This document shows, in pieces, positions 44,543-55,349 of a stretch of 64,000 nucleotides of DNA (position 1 is its first letter; every line of letters starts with the position of its first letter). The translations under genes were made by a program, and so were the position numbers. This DNA is from an uncultured Arachnia sp. (GTDB lineage Bacteria; Actinomycetota; Actinomycetes; Propionibacteriales; Propionibacteriaceae), in assembly GCA_947493995.1 (NCBI GenBank), contig CANLTJ010000001.1:477796-541795 (forward strand), given 5' to 3'. The notes below the pieces were generated by a model. It ran no database searches, had not been told where the DNA came from, and saw only the letters and a list, made by a program, of their open reading frames with translations.

Positions 44543-45846
44543 CGCAGGAAACCCTCATAGTTGCGCTGTTGGAGTTGGCTCTCGATGCGTTTGACGGTAT
44601 CGAGGGCGACGCCGACGATGATCAGGATCGACGTTCCGCCGAAGGGGAAGTTCTCAGCCGCACCCACACTGGTGAAGGCCAGCGTCGGGGCCAGCGCAAT
44701 GATCGCAAGGTACAGCGACCCAGGAGCGGTGAGACGCGAGAGGACGTAGGCGAGGTAGCGTTCGGTCGGCTTGCCAGCGCGAATGCCGGGAATGAACCCG
44801 CCGTACTTCTTCATGTTGTCCGACACCTCCTCCGGGTTGAAGGTGATGGAGACGTAGAAGTAGGTGAAGAAAATGATGAGGAAGAACTGCACCACTACGT
44901 ACCAGACGCTCGTGACGGCGAAGTTGGTGGAGAGCCATAGAGATACGGCGCTCTCAGGGCGGAACTGTGCGTAGAGGATGGGCAGGTACATGATCGACGA
45001 GGCAAAGATGACCGGGATGACGCCCGCCTGGTTCACCTTCAGGGGGATGTATGTCGTGGAGCCACCCACGAGCCGACGCCCCACCATGCGCTTTGCATAC
45101 TGCACGGGGATCCGCCGCTGGCCCTGCTCCACGAAGACGATGCCCAACATGACGAGCAGACCGATACCAATGACGAGGAAGAACAGGAACCATCCGGTGG
45201 CACCGGGGCTCGAGGTCCTGATGGCCCACAGCCCCGCGGGGAAGCTGGCAGCGATCTGGGTGAAGATCATGATGGACATGCCGTTGCCGATGCCGCGCTC
45301 AGTGATGAGTTCGCCCAACCACATGATCACGACGGTGCCGGCGGTCATGGTGAGCACCATGGTCACCAGCGGGAGGAGTTCCTGGTTGTTGAGAATGGCC
45401 TGCTGACAGGTCGGGAACAGGGCTCCTGTCCGAGCGAGCGTGATGAAGGCCGTCGAGTTCAGTACGGCGAGCACCAGCGTCAGGTAACGCGTGTACTGGG
45501 TGATCTTCGCGGTGCCGGTGGCGCCTTCCTTCTTGAGTGCTTCCAGCTTGGGAATCACCACTGTGAGCAACTGCAGGATGATCGATGCCGTGATGTAGGG
45601 CATGATCCCGAGCGCAAAGATGGAGAGCTGCAACAAAGCCCCACCGGAGAACAGGTTGATGATCGAGTAGACACCTGCCTGATCACCTTGGGCCGCAACC
45701 CGCATGCATTGATCGATGGCCACCATGTCGACGTTGGGCGTCGGGATCGTCGATCCAAGACGAAAGAGGGCCAGCACACCCAGCGTGAAGAAAATCTTCC
45801 TGCGCAGGTCCGGCGTCTTGAACGCGTTCGCGAAGGCGGAGAGCAT
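44539..45846 (-). CDS. secY: Protein translocase subunit SecY
   Basis: The 435-residue channel subunit of the Sec translocon with ten membrane helices. [45 protein letters not shown] (split) and [17 protein letters not shown] are conserved. It usually follows rplO directly. Here a 470-base gap with a terminator and two repeats intervenes, so secY-adk-map is a separate unit. Confidence 0.98.
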   Translation of the reverse strand: MLSAFANAFKTPDLRRKIFFTLGVLALFRLGSTIPTPNVDMVAIDQCMRVAAQGDQAGVYSIINLFSGGALLQLSIFALGIMPYITASIILQLLTVVIPKLEALKKEGATGTAKITQYTRYLTLVLAVLNSTAFITLARTGALFPTCQQAILNNQELLPLVTMVLTMTAGTVVIMWLGELITERGIGNGMSIMIFTQIAASFPAGLWAIRTSSPGATGWFLFFLVIGIGLLVMLGIVFVEQGQRRIPVQYAKRMVGRRLVGGSTTYIPLKVNQAGVIPVIFASSIMYLPILYAQFRPESAVSLWLSTNFAVTSVWYVVVQFFLIIFFTYFYVSITFNPEEVSDNMKKYGGFIPGIRAGKPTERYLAYVLSRLTAPGSLYLAIIALAPTLAFTSVGAAENFPFGGTSILIIVGVALDTVKRIESQLQQRNYEGFLR

Positions 45847-46007
45847 CCGGCCCCTCTTTCTCAACTGAAGTGAACTTCGAAACCGTCGCCGTTGAAGGCA
45901 ACCCGGGCAGCCTATCAAGCACCGTGCGGCTCTCCCAACCGGACAGCCGGTGCCCATCCTTGAAGCTAACGCGGTGGCCTCCCGCATCACCCTTGCCGTC
46001 TCGCACA

Positions 46008-46047
46008 AGCGCTACATCACAGGTGAGGCGAGGACCAGTGGTTTTTC
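46008..46047 (+). repeat. AGCGCTACATCA repeat, copy 2
   Basis: Matches 33668-33708 with about three differences (AGCGCTACATCA, AGGTGAGGC, GGACCAGTGGTTTTT). The left-hand partner arm seen in copy 1 is not evident here. Confidence 0.65.
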
Positions 46048-46096
46048 TCCTCGCACGCGCCCAACACCGGCGGATGCGCGGCGTCTGAACGAGGAA

Positions 46097-46136
46097 CGGC
46101 CGTGGTCGGCACCCGTACGGATGCCGACCACGGCCG
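46097..46136 (-). terminator. Terminator of spc operon first part
   Basis: A perfect 15-bp stem (CGGCCGTGGTCGGCA / TGCCGACCACGGCCG) with a 10-base loop lies 180 bases past the rplO stop and before secY. On the minus strand it is followed by TTCCTCG. Confidence 0.85.
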
Positions 46137-46153
46137 AATGGAACTATCGGTGC

Positions 46154-46320
46154 TAGGGAAGCGCTGATCAATGCTGTTCTCGACGAGGACGCGCCGGGCG
46201 GGATGAGATGGTGTCACGACATCTGGTGCGTGTACCGGATGTACATATCCAGATGTAGGGGCGCCAGATCGCCCGATCCGGTGCGCCGCAGTCAGGACAT
46301 GATTGACCAGTGGTTCCCTA
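46154..46320 (+). repeat. Complete 167-bp TAGGGAA MITE-like repeat
   Basis: The ends TAGGGAAGCGCTGATCAAT and ATTGACCAGTGGTTCCCTA are imperfect terminal inverted repeats of about 19 bases, with flanking TA. The core holds GGGATGAGATGG, two ATCCAGATGT/ACATCTGG-type palindromes and GGCGCCAGATCGCCCGATCC. An inverted full-length copy lies at 62721-62887, a half copy at 2145, and a core-less one at 43085. The final CTA supplies the TAG stop of rplO. Confidence 0.85.
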
Positions 46321-46761
46321 AAGCTCGGTGACCGAGCCTCCTGCCCCTTCCAGCTTTGCCCTGGCGGAGGCGGAGAAGGCATTGGCAGACACATTGATGG
46401 CAACGGGCACGTCACCATCGCCAAGGACCTTGACGAGAGCGCCGTCGCGGACTGCGCCGGCCTCCACTAGGTCTTCCACGGTGATGGTGCCGCCCTGCGG
46501 GAACAGTTCTGCGATGCGGCCCACGTTGACGGCCTGGTACTCCACGCGGAAAGGATTCTTGAAACCCTTCAGTTTGGGTGTACGCATCTGCAGCGGCATT
46601 TGGCCACCCTCGAAGCCCGCGGGAACGTTCTTGCGAGCGCCCGTACCCTTGGTGCCACGACCGGCCGTCTTGCCACCCTTGCCGCCCTCGCCGCGACCCA
46701 CGCGGGTCTTGGCGGTCTTGGCCCCGGGAGCGGGACGCAGGTGATGAATTTTCAGAGCCAT
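46318..46761 (-). CDS. rplO: 50S ribosomal protein L15
   Basis: A 23S rRNA-binding assembly protein, 147 residues. [37 protein letters not shown] and [18 protein letters not shown] are typical. Its TAG stop is part of the terminal base pairs of the 167-bp repeat, so the repeat inserted exactly at the end of the gene or captured the stop. Confidence 0.97.
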   Translation of the reverse strand: MALKIHHLRPAPGAKTAKTRVGRGEGGKGGKTAGRGTKGTGARKNVPAGFEGGQMPLQMRTPKLKGFKNPFRVEYQAVNVGRIAELFPQGGTITVEDLVEAGAVRDGALVKVLGDGDVPVAINVSANAFSASARAKLEGAGGSVTEL

Positions 46762-46763
46762 GT

Positions 46764-46946
46764 TTACTTGACCTCTTCCACGGTGACCAGGTGCGCGACA
46801 GCCTTCACCATTCCCCGAACCTCGGGACGGTCCTCACGCACGACAGAGCTGCCGACACGCTTGAGACCCAGGGTGCGCAGCGTGTCGCGCTGCGACTGCC
46901 TGCCCCCGACACCTGATTTGAACTGGGTGATCTTCAACTCGGCCAT
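46764..46946 (-). CDS. rpmD: 50S ribosomal protein L30
   Basis: A 60-residue large-subunit protein ([40 protein letters not shown]). Shares one base with the rpsE stop and lies two bases before rplO, tightly coupled in the spc operon. Confidence 0.95.
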   Translation of the reverse strand: MAELKITQFKSGVGGRQSQRDTLRTLGLKRVGSSVVREDRPEVRGMVKAVAHLVTVEEVK

Positions 46947-47554
46947 CAGGACGCCACCTCTTCCTTGCGTGCACGAAGCAGCGCTGCGGGAGCGACGTCC
47001 TCGACAGGGAGGCTGCGACGGCGGGCAATCGCTTCGGGTTCCTCAAGCTGCTTCAGCGCATTCACGGTGGCGTGCACGACGTTGATCGCGTTCGCCGAGC
47101 CGAGTGACTTCGACAGGACGTCTCCGATGCCGGCGCATTCGAGCACCGCACGGACCGAGCCACCGGCAATGACGCCGGTACCGGGTGAGGCGGGACGCAG
47201 CAGCACCACGCCACCGGCCTTCTCTCCCTGCACGTGGTGCGTGATGGTCTTCTGGACCATGGGGACGCGGAAGAAGTGCTTCTTCGCCTCCTCGACGCCC
47301 TTGGCGATGGCCGCGGGCACCTCCTTGGCCTTTCCGTAGCCGACACCGACCGTGCCCTCGCCGTCGCCCACGACGACGAGCGCCGTGAAGCTGAATCGGC
47401 GTCCGCCCTGGACGACCTTCGCCACGCGGTTGATCGCAACCACGCGCTCAAGGTACTGGTTCTTGTCTTCCTGGCGAGCCTGGCCACGACGATCGTCACG
47501 GCCACGACGCTCACCGCCTGCACGGCCTGCGCCGCGCTGTTGGGTTTCACTCAT
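46946..47554 (-). CDS. rpsE: 30S ribosomal protein S5
   Basis: A decoding-fidelity protein, 202 residues. An Arg/Gly-rich N-terminal extension of about 30 residues precedes the double-stranded-RNA-binding-like core ([47 protein letters not shown]). ATG 47554 was chosen because it begins MSETQQR; the frame is open to 47704 without homology. Confidence 0.97.
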   Translation of the reverse strand: MSETQQRGAGRAGGERRGRDDRRGQARQEDKNQYLERVVAINRVAKVVQGGRRFSFTALVVVGDGEGTVGVGYGKAKEVPAAIAKGVEEAKKHFFRVPMVQKTITHHVQGEKAGGVVLLRPASPGTGVIAGGSVRAVLECAGIGDVLSKSLGSANAINVVHATVNALKQLEEPEAIARRRSLPVEDVAPAALLRARKEEVAS

Positions 47555-47582
47555 CGTGTTGCCTTGTCCTTTCGTCGTTTGA

Positions 47583-47966
47583 TTAGAAGTCCAGGCCAGC
47601 TTCGCGCGCTGCGTCAGCGAGCGCCGCGATGCGGCCGTGATACTTGTTGCCGGCGCGGTCGAAGACGACCTGTTCAATACCTGCGGCCTTGGCACGCTCG
47701 GCAATCAGTGCACCGACCCTGGCAGCCTTGGCTGACTTGTCGGCCTCCACCGCTCGCAGGCCTGCCTCCATAGTGGAGGCAGATACCAGCGTGTGGCCCT
47801 GTACGTCGTCGATGACCTGAACGAACAGGTGGCGGCTGGAACGTGTGACGACCATACGGGGCCGCGTGGCGGAACCGTTGATCTTCTTGCGGGCGCGGAG
47901 CTGACGGCGAGCCCGCGACGCGCTCTTGGGTGCGAGACCCTTGCGAGCCCCCAGCGAGATAGCCAT
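47583..47966 (-). CDS. rplR: 50S ribosomal protein L18
   Basis: A 5S rRNA-binding protein, 127 residues. [28 protein letters not shown] and [27 protein letters not shown] (split) are typical. Start shares one base with the rplF stop. Confidence 0.97.
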   Translation of the reverse strand: MAISLGARKGLAPKSASRARRQLRARKKINGSATRPRMVVTRSSRHLFVQVIDDVQGHTLVSASTMEAGLRAVEADKSAKAARVGALIAERAKAAGIEQVVFDRAGNKYHGRIAALADAAREAGLDF

Positions 47967-48508
47967 TACTTACCAGCCTTTCCGGCCTTGCGGCGGACGT
48001 GCTCGCCCGCGTATCGGACGCCCTTGCCCTTGTAGGGCTCGGGCTTGCGAAGCTTGCGAATGTTGGCGGCGGTCTCACCGACCAACTGCTTGTCGATGCC
48101 GGAGACCGTCAGACGGGTCGGGGTCTCCACCGTGAAGGTGACACCCTCGGGCGCCTCGATCACGACGGGGTGCGAGTAGCCAAGTGCGAACTCGAGCTGC
48201 GTCGGTCCCTTGGACAAGACACGGTATCCGACGCCAACGATCTCGAGCTTCTTCGTGTAACCCTCGGTCACGCCGATGATCATGTTGGACACCAGCGTGC
48301 GCGTGAGTCCGTGGAGCGACCTGTTCTCCCGCTCATCATTCGGACGTGACACGGTCACCTCGCCCGCCTCGTTCTTGGCGACGGTGAGCGGCTCGGCGAC
48401 GGTGAGTTCCAGGGAGCCCTTGGGGCCCTTCACGTTCACCTGCTGGCCGTTGAGTGTGACATCGACCCCGGACGGAACCGTGATCGGGAGTCTGCCAATG
48501 CGTGACAT
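47966..48508 (-). CDS. rplF: 50S ribosomal protein L6
   Basis: A 180-residue protein near the factor-binding site, with two similar domains. [28 protein letters not shown] and the C-terminal [20 protein letters not shown] are diagnostic. Confidence 0.98.
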   Translation of the reverse strand: MSRIGRLPITVPSGVDVTLNGQQVNVKGPKGSLELTVAEPLTVAKNEAGEVTVSRPNDERENRSLHGLTRTLVSNMIIGVTEGYTKKLEIVGVGYRVLSKGPTQLEFALGYSHPVVIEAPEGVTFTVETPTRLTVSGIDKQLVGETAANIRKLRKPEPYKGKGVRYAGEHVRRKAGKAGK

Positions 48509-48537
48509 TTATCGATTCTCCTTCTCAGTAGTCCGGG

Positions 48538-48942
48538 TCACCAGACGTAGGCGAGTACTTCGCCGCCCACGGCTTTGGCGTTGGCCTGCTTGTCAGTCAA
48601 CAGGCCCTGTGATGTGGAGATGATGGCGACCCCGAGGCCACCGAGCACCTTGGGCAGTGCGTTCGCCTTTGCGTACACGCGGAGACCGGGCTTGCTGATA
48701 CGGCGGAGTCCGGCGATGGAGCGCTCACGCGACTCGCCGTACTTGAGCGTCAGCTTGAGGACTTTGCCCACCTGACCCTCTTCCTCAGTCAGCTCGAAGT
48801 CCTGGATGAAGCCTTGTGCCTTCAGGATCTCGGCGATTCCCACCTTGATCTTCGATGAGGGCATGGACGTCGTCTCCAGGAACGCCTGATTGGCGTTGCG
48901 CAGACGCGTCAGCATGTCTGCAATTGGATCAGTCATTGTCAT
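48538..48942 (-). CDS. rpsH: 30S ribosomal protein S8
   Basis: A 134-residue primary 16S rRNA-binding protein; in E. coli it also represses the spc operon. [17 protein letters not shown] and [20 protein letters not shown] are typical. The ATG at 48936 (MTDPIAD) may be the actual start. Confidence 0.97.
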   Translation of the reverse strand: MTMTDPIADMLTRLRNANQAFLETTSMPSSKIKVGIAEILKAQGFIQDFELTEEEGQVGKVLKLTLKYGESRERSIAGLRRISKPGLRVYAKANALPKVLGGLGVAIISTSQGLLTDKQANAKAVGGEVLAYVW

Positions 48943-49024
48943 GGCTGTTGAGCCTCTTTCTCGCGCCGGTTTCCGAAGCCGGACCTGACGCGCAATTTGT
49001 TCCAGAGATGTAAGGAGATTCAGG

Positions 49025-49210
49025 TCACCAGGACGATTTGGTGATGCCGGGCAGTTCGCCGGCGTGGGCCAACTCGCGGAGGCAGATGCGGCAGATGCCG
49101 AACTTGCGATACACGGAGCGGGGACGACCGCAGCGCGTGCAGCGGCTGTATGCGCGAACGCCGAACTTCGCCTTGCGGGCCTGCTTGACCTTGAGTGCTG
49201 TCTTTGCCAT
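49025..49210 (-). CDS. rpsN: 30S ribosomal protein S14, zinc form
   Basis: A 61-residue type Z S14 with the four zinc cysteines intact (CTRCGRP, GICRIC). It binds the 30S head. Located between rplE and rpsH as in other Gram-positive bacteria. Confidence 0.97.
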   Translation of the reverse strand: MAKTALKVKQARKAKFGVRAYSRCTRCGRPRSVYRKFGICRICLRELAHAGELPGITKSSW

Positions 49211-49223
49211 ATGCTCTTTCAGC

Positions 49224-49871
49224 TCACTTCTTCTTCTTGGCGTAGTACGCCGGACCGCGCTTCGCACGAGCCTTCTTCGGATCATCGACTGCCTTGAACG
49301 GGAACCCGAGGTGCTTGAGCAGCGCGCGGCCCTCCGTATCGTTGGTCGCCGAGGTGACGAACGTGATGTCCATACCGCGGACACGATCGATCTTGTCCTG
49401 GTCGATCTCGAGGAACATGACCTGTTCATTGAGACCGAACGTGTAGTTGCCGTTGCCATCGAACTGGCGCCCGTTGAGTCCGCGGAAGTCACGGATGCGT
49501 GGCAGGGCCAATGTCAGCAGTCGGTCGGCGAATTCCCACATCCGGTCGCCACGCAACGTGACGTGACACCCAATGGGCTGGAATTCGCGCAACTTGAACT
49601 GGGCAATCGACTTGCGAGCTTTCGTGACCGATGGCTTCTGACCGGTGATCGCGGTCAGGTCGCGAACTGCGCCGTCCATGATCTTGGAGTCGCGCGCTGC
49701 TTCTCCGACACCCATGTTCACAACGATCTTTGTGAGTCCGGGGATCTGGTGCACGTTGTCGTAGTTGAACTCGGCCTGCAGAGCTGCGGCAATCTCATCA
49801 CGGTAGCGCTGCTTGAGGCGTGGGATCTGTCGGGCTTCCACCTGAGTGGGAGCTGAGGTTTCGGTGCTCAT
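49224..49871 (-). CDS. rplE: 50S ribosomal protein L5
   Basis: A 5S rRNA-binding protein that contacts P-site tRNA, 215 residues. [59 protein letters not shown] (split) are conserved. A short extra N-terminus and a Lys-rich tail are present. It shares one base with rplX. Confidence 0.97.
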   Translation of the reverse strand: MSTETSAPTQVEARQIPRLKQRYRDEIAAALQAEFNYDNVHQIPGLTKIVVNMGVGEAARDSKIMDGAVRDLTAITGQKPSVTKARKSIAQFKLREFQPIGCHVTLRGDRMWEFADRLLTLALPRIRDFRGLNGRQFDGNGNYTFGLNEQVMFLEIDQDKIDRVRGMDITFVTSATNDTEGRALLKHLGFPFKAVDDPKKARAKRGPAYYAKKKK

Positions 49872-50242
49872 CAGATCTCCTTCCCGGTTTTGCGGGCGAC
49901 GCGCTGCGAACGCATTGCCTTGTACTCAGTACCGTCGGGGCGCTTCTTCATCACTTCGACCCGTTCGTAGCCGACACGGGTGACGACATCCTCGCCGTCA
50001 ACCTTTGTGATGAGCTGCACGTTGGACACATGGATGGGGGCCTCGCGAGTGATGATGCCACCCTCGATACGACGGCCGCCGGCGCCCTGGGACTCCTTGC
50101 GGTGACGCTTGACCACATTGACGCCCTCGACGGTCACGCGCTGGGCTGCAGTGTTGACGGCGATGATCTCTCCGACAGCGCCCTTGTCCTTGCCTGCAAT
50201 GACCTTGACGCGGTCGCCCTTCTTGACGTGAAGCCCTGCCAT
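49871..50242 (-). CDS. rplX: 50S ribosomal protein L24
   Basis: An assembly-initiating KOW-domain protein, 123 residues. [21 protein letters not shown] and [20 protein letters not shown] are typical. One base after rplN. Confidence 0.97.
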   Translation of the reverse strand: MAGLHVKKGDRVKVIAGKDKGAVGEIIAVNTAAQRVTVEGVNVVKRHRKESQGAGGRRIEGGIITREAPIHVSNVQLITKVDGEDVVTRVGYERVEVMKKRPDGTEYKAMRSQRVARKTGKEI

Positions 50243-50243
50243 G

Positions 50244-50612
50244 TCAGATCACCTCCGGAGCGAGGGAGACGATGCGCATGAAACGCTTGTCGCGCAACTC
50301 CCGGGCCACGGGGCCGAAGATGCGGGTGCCACGGGGCTCCCCGTCGGCCCTGAGAATCACTGCGGCGTTCTCGTCGAATTTGATGTAGGAACCGTCGCTG
50401 CGACGGCGCTCCTTGCGACTACGCACGATGACGGCCTTGACCACTTCGCCCTTCTTGACGTTGCCGCCCGGGATCGCGTCCTTGACCGTGGCGACAATCG
50501 TGTCACCGAGAAAGGCGTAGCGACGCTTCGAGCCACCGAGAACACGGATGCACAGGATTTCCTTGGCACCAGTGTTGTCGGCGACCTTGAGTCGCGACTC
50601 CTGCTGGATCAT
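50244..50612 (-). CDS. rplN: 50S ribosomal protein L14
   Basis: A 122-residue subunit-interface protein. [20 protein letters not shown] and [20 protein letters not shown] are diagnostic. ATG 50612 is preferred over the open frame to 50756. It starts a separate transcription unit after the rpsQ terminator. Confidence 0.98.
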   Translation of the reverse strand: MIQQESRLKVADNTGAKEILCIRVLGGSKRRYAFLGDTIVATVKDAIPGGNVKKGEVVKAVIVRSRKERRRSDGSYIKFDENAAVILRADGEPRGTRIFGPVARELRDKRFMRIVSLAPEVI

Positions 50613-50918
50613 GAGTTCTCCTTCGTCCGACCGGTTCCCTGCTCGGGCCTGTTCGGAACTGTGATGTCCCCCCTGGATTTTGCCAGGAGGCGCCCCGAGC
50701 CTGAGGCACGGGGTTGTCGTCGCCCGGGAAAGGTCCCCGCACGAGAGCGCGGGCACAGACCCACGACAACTTCCTCAGCGTACAGCACAGCGTCGCTTTG
50801 CGAGAAATCGTGGAGTTTGGGTGCAGCACAGTGCGGATGCCGCAACGAAAATCACCGGGAGTCAGTTCAGCCCGGCTCCCCCACAGGCAGCCGGGCTGAA
50901 CTTGACGGTAAACGTTGC
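50613..50918 (-). other. Gap between rpsQ and rplN
   Basis: 306 gene-free bases. The rpsQ side has a strong hairpin (50865-50901). Further along, CCCCGAGCC/GGCACGGGG around 50694-50713 and CCCCGCAC/GCGCGGG around 50735-50754 may form leader structures in front of rplN. No convincing -35/-10 pair was identified. Confidence 0.6.
50865..50901 (-). terminator. Terminator after rpsQ (end of S10 operon)
   Basis: A perfect 13-bp stem (GTTCAGCCCGGCT / AGCCGGGCTGAAC) with an 11-base loop, 18 bases past the rpsQ stop. No long T-run follows. Confidence 0.8.
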
Positions 50919-51242
50919 CTACTTGGCGCGCTCAACGACCTCTGTCAGGCGCCAGCGCTTCGTGGCGGACAGCGGGCGGGTCTCCATGATGCGGACACGA
51001 TCGCCGATGCCGGCCGTGTTGTCCTCGTCATGGGCCTTGTGCTTGGTCGACTTGGTCATGACCTTGCCGTAGAGCGGGTGCTTCACCCTGTCCTCCACCA
51101 GCACCACGATGGTCTTGTCCATCTTGTCCGAGACGACGACGCCGGAGAGCACCTTGCGGCGACCGCGCTCAGCAGCCTGAGGCTGTGCCTCTGCGGTTTC
51201 GGTGCTGTCCTGACTGGTCGTGTCTGTGGTTTCTTCACTCAT
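50919..51242 (-). CDS. rpsQ: 30S ribosomal protein S17
   Basis: A 107-residue primary 16S rRNA-binding protein. The OB-fold core ([38 protein letters not shown]) is preceded by about 28 acidic Thr/Glu-rich residues, an actinobacterial extension. Two bases after rpmC. Confidence 0.97.
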   Translation of the reverse strand: MSEETTDTTSQDSTETAEAQPQAAERGRRKVLSGVVVSDKMDKTIVVLVEDRVKHPLYGKVMTKSTKHKAHDEDNTAGIGDRVRIMETRPLSATKRWRLTEVVERAK

Positions 51243-51244
51243 GT

Positions 51245-51478
51245 TCAGTTCTCCTCAACCGCGGGTTCTTCAACGATGCCGAGGTTGCGCTCCTGCAGCA
51301 CGGTGTAGATACGGGCAATGTCCTTGCGGACGGCGCGCAGCCGACCGTGGGTCTCCAACTGACCCGTCGCTGCCTGGAAACGGAGGCCGAAGAGTTCTTC
51401 CTTCAGTTCGACCACCCTGGCGTTGAGCTGGTCACGCGACAGGCCACGCAGCTCGTGTGCGGATACGACGTTGCTCAT
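51245..51478 (-). CDS. rpmC: 50S ribosomal protein L29
   Basis: A 77-residue helical hairpin protein near the exit tunnel. [20 protein letters not shown] and [19 protein letters not shown] are typical. It shares one base with the rplP stop. Confidence 0.96.
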   Translation of the reverse strand: MSNVVSAHELRGLSRDQLNARVVELKEELFGLRFQAATGQLETHGRLRAVRKDIARIYTVLQERNLGIVEEPAVEEN

Positions 51479-51897
51479 CAGTTCTCACCTGCTTCGCGCT
51501 TGATGAAGCGTGCCTTGAAGGGCAGCTTGTGGATGGCGAGGCGCATGGCCTCGCGGGCCACGTCCTCCGAAACGCCGGAGAGTTCGAACAGAACGCGACC
51601 GGGCTTGATGTTGGCGACCCACCACTCGGGAGAGCCCTTACCGGAACCCATGCGGGTCTCGGCGGGCTTCTTCGTCAGTGGACGGTCCGGGTAGACGTTG
51701 ATCCACACCTTTCCACCACGCTTGATGTGACGGGTCATGGCAATACGCGCGGCCTCGATCTGACGGTTGGTCAGGTAGGAGGGTTCGAGCGCCTGAATGC
51801 CGTACTCGCCAAAGGCGAGCTTTGTGCCACCCTTGGCCATGCCTGTGCGGTGGGGACGATGTTGTTTGCGGAACTTGACGCGACGGGGAATCAACAT
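51478..51897 (-). CDS. rplP: 50S ribosomal protein L16
   Basis: A 139-residue protein at the A-site side of the peptidyl-transferase centre. [40 protein letters not shown] and [22 protein letters not shown] (split) are diagnostic. Confidence 0.98.
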   Translation of the reverse strand: MLIPRRVKFRKQHRPHRTGMAKGGTKLAFGEYGIQALEPSYLTNRQIEAARIAMTRHIKRGGKVWINVYPDRPLTKKPAETRMGSGKGSPEWWVANIKPGRVLFELSGVSEDVAREAMRLAIHKLPFKARFIKREAGEN

Positions 51898-51903
51898 GCT
51901 GTT

Positions 51904-52716
51904 CTACGCTCCTGCGTTCTCGGTAGCGGGCGCGGCTTCAGCCGGGGCCTGGGCTGCTTCTGCGCGACGGCGTCCGCCACGCTCAGGACGTTCTCCGCGA
52001 CCTTCGCCGCGGCCGGGGCGACGACCAGGACGCTGACGCCCACCGGGGGCTGCGTTGCGGGCCGCCTTCTGGGCTGCGCGCTCCGAACGGGTGCCGGTGA
52101 CGTCGCCCTTGTAGATCCATACCTTGACGCCAATGCGTCCGAAGGTGGTGCGGGCCTCGAAGAAGCCGTAGTCGATGTCCGCGCGGAGGGTGTGCAGTGG
52201 CACACGGCCCTCGCGGTAACCCTCGGAGCGCGACATCTCTGCGCCGCCGAGCCGGCCGGAACACTTGATGCGAATGCCCTGGGCGCCGGAGCGCATGGCG
52301 GTCTGCATGGCCTTGCGCATAGCGCGGCGGAACGCCACGCGCGCACCGAGCTGTTCGGCGACACCTTGCGCCACCAGCTGCGCATCGATCTCGGGATTCT
52401 TGACCTCGAGGATGTTGAGCTGCACCTGCTTGCCGGTGATTTTCTCGAGCTCGTTGCGAACGCGCTCCGCCTCGGCACCGCTGCGGCCGATGACGATGCC
52501 CGGCCGGGCGGCGTGAAGAAAGATGGTGATGCGTTCGGAACGGCGCTCCAGCTCAATGGAACTGATGCCCGCCCGCTCGAGGTTCTTGGTCAGCCACTGG
52601 CGAACCTTGACGTCTTCGGCCACGTAGTCCGCGTACTGCTTCTCGGCATACCAGCGTGTGGTGTGGTCTGTGGTGATCCCGAGGCGGAAGCCAATCGGGT
52701 TGATCTTTTGGCCCAT
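51904..52716 (-). CDS. rpsC: 30S ribosomal protein S3
   Basis: An mRNA-entry-channel protein. [20 protein letters not shown], the KH domain ([18 protein letters not shown]) and the C-terminal S3 domain ([20 protein letters not shown]) are intact. The last 60 residues form an Arg/Gly then Ala/Pro-rich tail, making 270 residues. Confidence 0.98.
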   Translation of the reverse strand: MGQKINPIGFRLGITTDHTTRWYAEKQYADYVAEDVKVRQWLTKNLERAGISSIELERRSERITIFLHAARPGIVIGRSGAEAERVRNELEKITGKQVQLNILEVKNPEIDAQLVAQGVAEQLGARVAFRRAMRKAMQTAMRSGAQGIRIKCSGRLGGAEMSRSEGYREGRVPLHTLRADIDYGFFEARTTFGRIGVKVWIYKGDVTGTRSERAAQKAARNAAPGGRQRPGRRPGRGEGRGERPERGGRRRAEAAQAPAEAAPATENAGA

Positions 52717-52718
52717 TG

Positions 52719-53120
52719 TCAGGCTCCCTTCTGCTCACGGGGTTCGACGACCACGGTGATGTGGGCGCCACGCTTCAGGATCCGGCTGGCGGAACCCTTG
52801 GCACGGGGGCGGATGCGACGCAGTGTCACACCCTCATCGACGAACGCGGAGGCGATGTAGAGATCCTCACTGCGCAGGTCCTCGGTGTCCTCGGCGTTGG
52901 CGGCGGCGGAAGCCACCACCTTGTAGATGGGCTCGGAGGCCGCCTGCGGGGCGAATCGCAGCACGGTGAGTGCCTCGGGCACGTCCATGCCGCGAACGAG
53001 GTCGACGACTCGACGGACCTTGGTGGAGCTCATCCGGACGTGCCGCGCGGTGGCGAACGAGCCAGGACGATCCCCGAGCAGGGCCTCTCGACGACGGCTG
53101 TTGCCGTTTTCGTTGCTCAT
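52719..53120 (-). CDS. rplV: 50S ribosomal protein L22
   Basis: A 133-residue protein whose long hairpin lines the exit tunnel. [20 protein letters not shown] and [20 protein letters not shown] are typical. Two bases before rpsC. Confidence 0.97.
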   Translation of the reverse strand: MSNENGNSRRREALLGDRPGSFATARHVRMSSTKVRRVVDLVRGMDVPEALTVLRFAPQAASEPIYKVVASAAANAEDTEDLRSEDLYIASAFVDEGVTLRRIRPRAKGSASRILKRGAHITVVVEPREQKGA

Positions 53121-53149
53121 TGGTTATTCCTCATCCTTTTCTGCTCGCC

Positions 53150-53431
53150 TCAGCGGCGGCGGGCCTTCTTGTCGTCCTTCACGTGGCCTCGGAAGGTTCG
53201 TGTGGGAGCGAACTCGCCCAGCTTGTGTCCAATCATCGCCTCGGTGATGAAGACCGGCACGTGCTTGCGCCCGTCGTGCACCGCCAGGGTGTGGCCGAGC
53301 ATGTCGGGAACGATCATTGAACGCCTCGACCAGGTCTTGATCACGTTCTTGGTGCCCTTTTCGTTTTGCACGTCCACCTTCTTCTGCAGGTGGTCGTCCA
53401 CGAAGGGGCCCTTTTTCAGGCTGCGTGGCAT
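53150..53431 (-). CDS. rpsS: 30S ribosomal protein S19
   Basis: A 93-residue head protein that pairs with S13. [19 protein letters not shown] and [20 protein letters not shown] are diagnostic. Confidence 0.98.
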   Translation of the reverse strand: MPRSLKKGPFVDDHLQKKVDVQNEKGTKNVIKTWSRRSMIVPDMLGHTLAVHDGRKHVPVFITEAMIGHKLGEFAPTRTFRGHVKDDKKARRR

Positions 53432-53448
53432 ATCTTTCAGGCTCCCTA

Positions 53449-54288
53449 TCAGCGCTTCTTCTTGCCGGACTTGCGGCGACGGACAATGAGACGGCTACTC
53501 GCCTTGTTCTTGTCGCGAGTACGTCCCTCCTTCTGACCCCACGGGGACACGGGGTGACGCCCACCGGACGTCTTGCCCTCGCCACCACCATGCGGGTGAT
53601 CAATGGGGTTCATGACGACACCGCGAACCGTGGGGCGGACGCCCTTCCAACGGTTGCGGCCGGCCTTGCCCCAGTTGATGTTGGACTGCTCGGCGTTGCC
53701 GACGGAGCCGATGGTCGCGCGGCAGCGGATGTCCACCATGCGCGTTTCGCCGGAGGGCATGCGCAGTGTGGCGTGTTTGCCTTCACGAGCCACGAGCTGG
53801 ATGGAGGCACCGGCGGAGCGACCCAGCTTGGCCCCACCACCGGGGCGGAGTTCGACGGCATGCACTGTGGTTCCCACCGGAATCTGGCGCAGCTCAAGAT
53901 TGTTGCCGGGCTTGATGTCCGAGCCGGGTCCGGACTGGATCACCGTGCCCTGGCCCAAATTGTTCGGCGCGATGATGTAGCGCTTCTCCCCGTCGGCGTA
54001 GTGGAGAAGTGCGATGCGGGCGGTGCGGTTGGGGTCGTACTCGATGTGAGCGACCTTGGCCGGCACGCCGTCCTTGTCGTAGCGCTTGAAGTCGATCAGA
54101 CGGTAGGCCTGCTTATGCCCACCTCCGATGTGGCGCGTGGTGATGCGCCCGGAGTTGTTGCGGCCACCGGTCTTCGGCTTGGCAACGAGCAGCGACTTCT
54201 CGGGGGTGGAGCGTGTCAGTTCGACGAAGTCCGACACGCTGGAGCCGCGACGGCCCGGTGTGGTCGGCTTGTACTTGCGAATACCCAT
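53449..54288 (-). CDS. rplB: 50S ribosomal protein L2
   Basis: A 279-residue protein needed for subunit joining and peptidyl transfer. [37 protein letters not shown] and the near-active-site [19 protein letters not shown], which holds the conserved His, are intact. Confidence 0.99.
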   Translation of the reverse strand: MGIRKYKPTTPGRRGSSVSDFVELTRSTPEKSLLVAKPKTGGRNNSGRITTRHIGGGHKQAYRLIDFKRYDKDGVPAKVAHIEYDPNRTARIALLHYADGEKRYIIAPNNLGQGTVIQSGPGSDIKPGNNLELRQIPVGTTVHAVELRPGGGAKLGRSAGASIQLVAREGKHATLRMPSGETRMVDIRCRATIGSVGNAEQSNINWGKAGRNRWKGVRPTVRGVVMNPIDHPHGGGEGKTSGGRHPVSPWGQKEGRTRDKNKASSRLIVRRRKSGKKKR

Positions 54289-54321
54289 GAGGTTGTTTCA
54301 GTCCTTTGCTTCTCGACGCCG

Positions 54322-54630
54322 TCAGTCGCCCTGGCCGGCAAAGATGTCGATGCGATCACCTTCAGCGACGGTCACGATGGCACGTTTGGTGTTGGCCTGC
54401 TTGCCGACACCGAAGCGTGTGCGCTTGGTCTTGCCCTCACGGTTGAGGGTGTTGACCGAGGTGACCTTGACCTTGAAGATCGACTCGATGGCGATCTTGA
54501 TCTCGGTCTTGTTCGCATGTGGGGCCACCACAAACGTGTACTTGCCTTCGTCCAGGAGGTTGTAGCTCTTCTCGCTGACGACCGGGCGCAGGATCACGTC
54601 GCGGTGGTCGCGGATCTTGAACTGGTTCAT
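54322..54630 (-). CDS. rplW: 50S ribosomal protein L23
   Basis: A 102-residue tunnel-exit protein that docks trigger factor and [23 protein letters not shown] and [20 protein letters not shown] are typical. Overlaps rplD by 4 bases. Confidence 0.97.
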   Translation of the reverse strand: MNQFKIRDHRDVILRPVVSEKSYNLLDEGKYTFVVAPHANKTEIKIAIESIFKVKVTSVNTLNREGKTKRTRFGVGKQANTKRAIVTVAEGDRIDIFAGQGD

Positions 54631-55349
54631 TTGGCGTCCTCCTCGGACTCATCGGCGGCTTGCTGGGTGGTCCCCGACTCGGCGGCGTTGTCGTCGTTGC
54701 CGACGACTTCGAAGCCCTGCTGGGAGCCGATGAAGGTCTCCAGCGCAGCGGAGGTGAAGATGACAGCGTCGTTGACCAGCACGTCGTAGGTGTTGAGCTG
54801 ATCGACGGCAAGCGCATGCGCCTCTGGCACATTGCGCAGGCTCAGCCAGGCAACATCCTCGTGGCGATCCAGCACCACCAGCACCTTGTCGAGGTCACCG
54901 ATTCCTGTCAGGGTGGCGAGTGCTGCCTTCGTGGAAGGAACCTCGCCGGAGACGATTTCGGAGACCACATGGATCTGGCCGTCGCGGGCCCTGTCCGAGA
55001 GCGCGCCCCTCAGAGCGGCAGCAATCATCTTCTTGGGTGTGCGCTGCGAGTAGTCCCGCGGCTGAGGGCCGTGGGCGATGCCACCACCAACCCAGATCGG
55101 GGAACGCGTAGAGCCGTGGCGGGCACGGCCGGTGCCCTTCTGACGCCAGGGCTTCCTGCCGCCGCCACGAACCTGAGAACGTGTCTTTGTGGCGTGCGTT
55201 CCCTGGCGAGCAGCGGCGAGCTGCGCGGTCACGACTTGATGGATCAGGGGGACGTTGGTCTGGGCATCGAAGACTTCCTGAGGAAGTTCGGCCTGACCCG
55301 TCTTGTTGCCTTTGGCGTCGACGATGTCGACGACACGTGCGTCACTCAT
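54627..55349 (-). CDS. rplD: 50S ribosomal protein L4
   Basis: A 240-residue tunnel protein; in E. coli it autoregulates the S10 operon. The tunnel loop [20 protein letters not shown] and [17 protein letters not shown] are conserved. An acidic tail of about 25 residues ([17 protein letters not shown]) is extra. Overlaps both neighbours by 4 bases. Confidence 0.98.
   Translation of the reverse strand: MSDARVVDIVDAKGNKTGQAELPQEVFDAQTNVPLIHQVVTAQLAAARQGTHATKTRSQVRGGGRKPWRQKGTGRARHGSTRSPIWVGGGIAHGPQPRDYSQRTPKKMIAAALRGALSDRARDGQIHVVSEIVSGEVPSTKAALATLTGIGDLDKVLVVLDRHEDVAWLSLRNVPEAHALAVDQLNTYDVLVNDAVIFTSAALETFIGSQQGFEVVGNDDNAAESGTTQQAADESEEDAK

Larger units (their letters stand above)
45847..46317. 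other. Gene-free gap between rplO and secY
   Basis: About 470 bases without a gene. From the rplO side it contains the 167-bp repeat (46154-46320), the rplO terminator (46097-46136) and the 41-bp repeat (46008-46047). The rest, about 160 bases, must hold the secY promoter, but no clear boxes were identified. Confidence 0.8.

Noticed and set aside
43100..44560. 486-codon plus-strand reading opposite map and adk
   Set aside because: Antisense of two unmistakable genes, no family resemblance.
45847..46317. Small ORFs in the rplO-secY gap
   Set aside because: The readings follow dispersed repeats and share peptide-like strings with other repeat copies, not with proteins.
51457..52860. 467-codon plus-strand reading opposite rplP-rpsC
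   Set aside because: Antisense shadow of ribosomal genes with strong codon bias.
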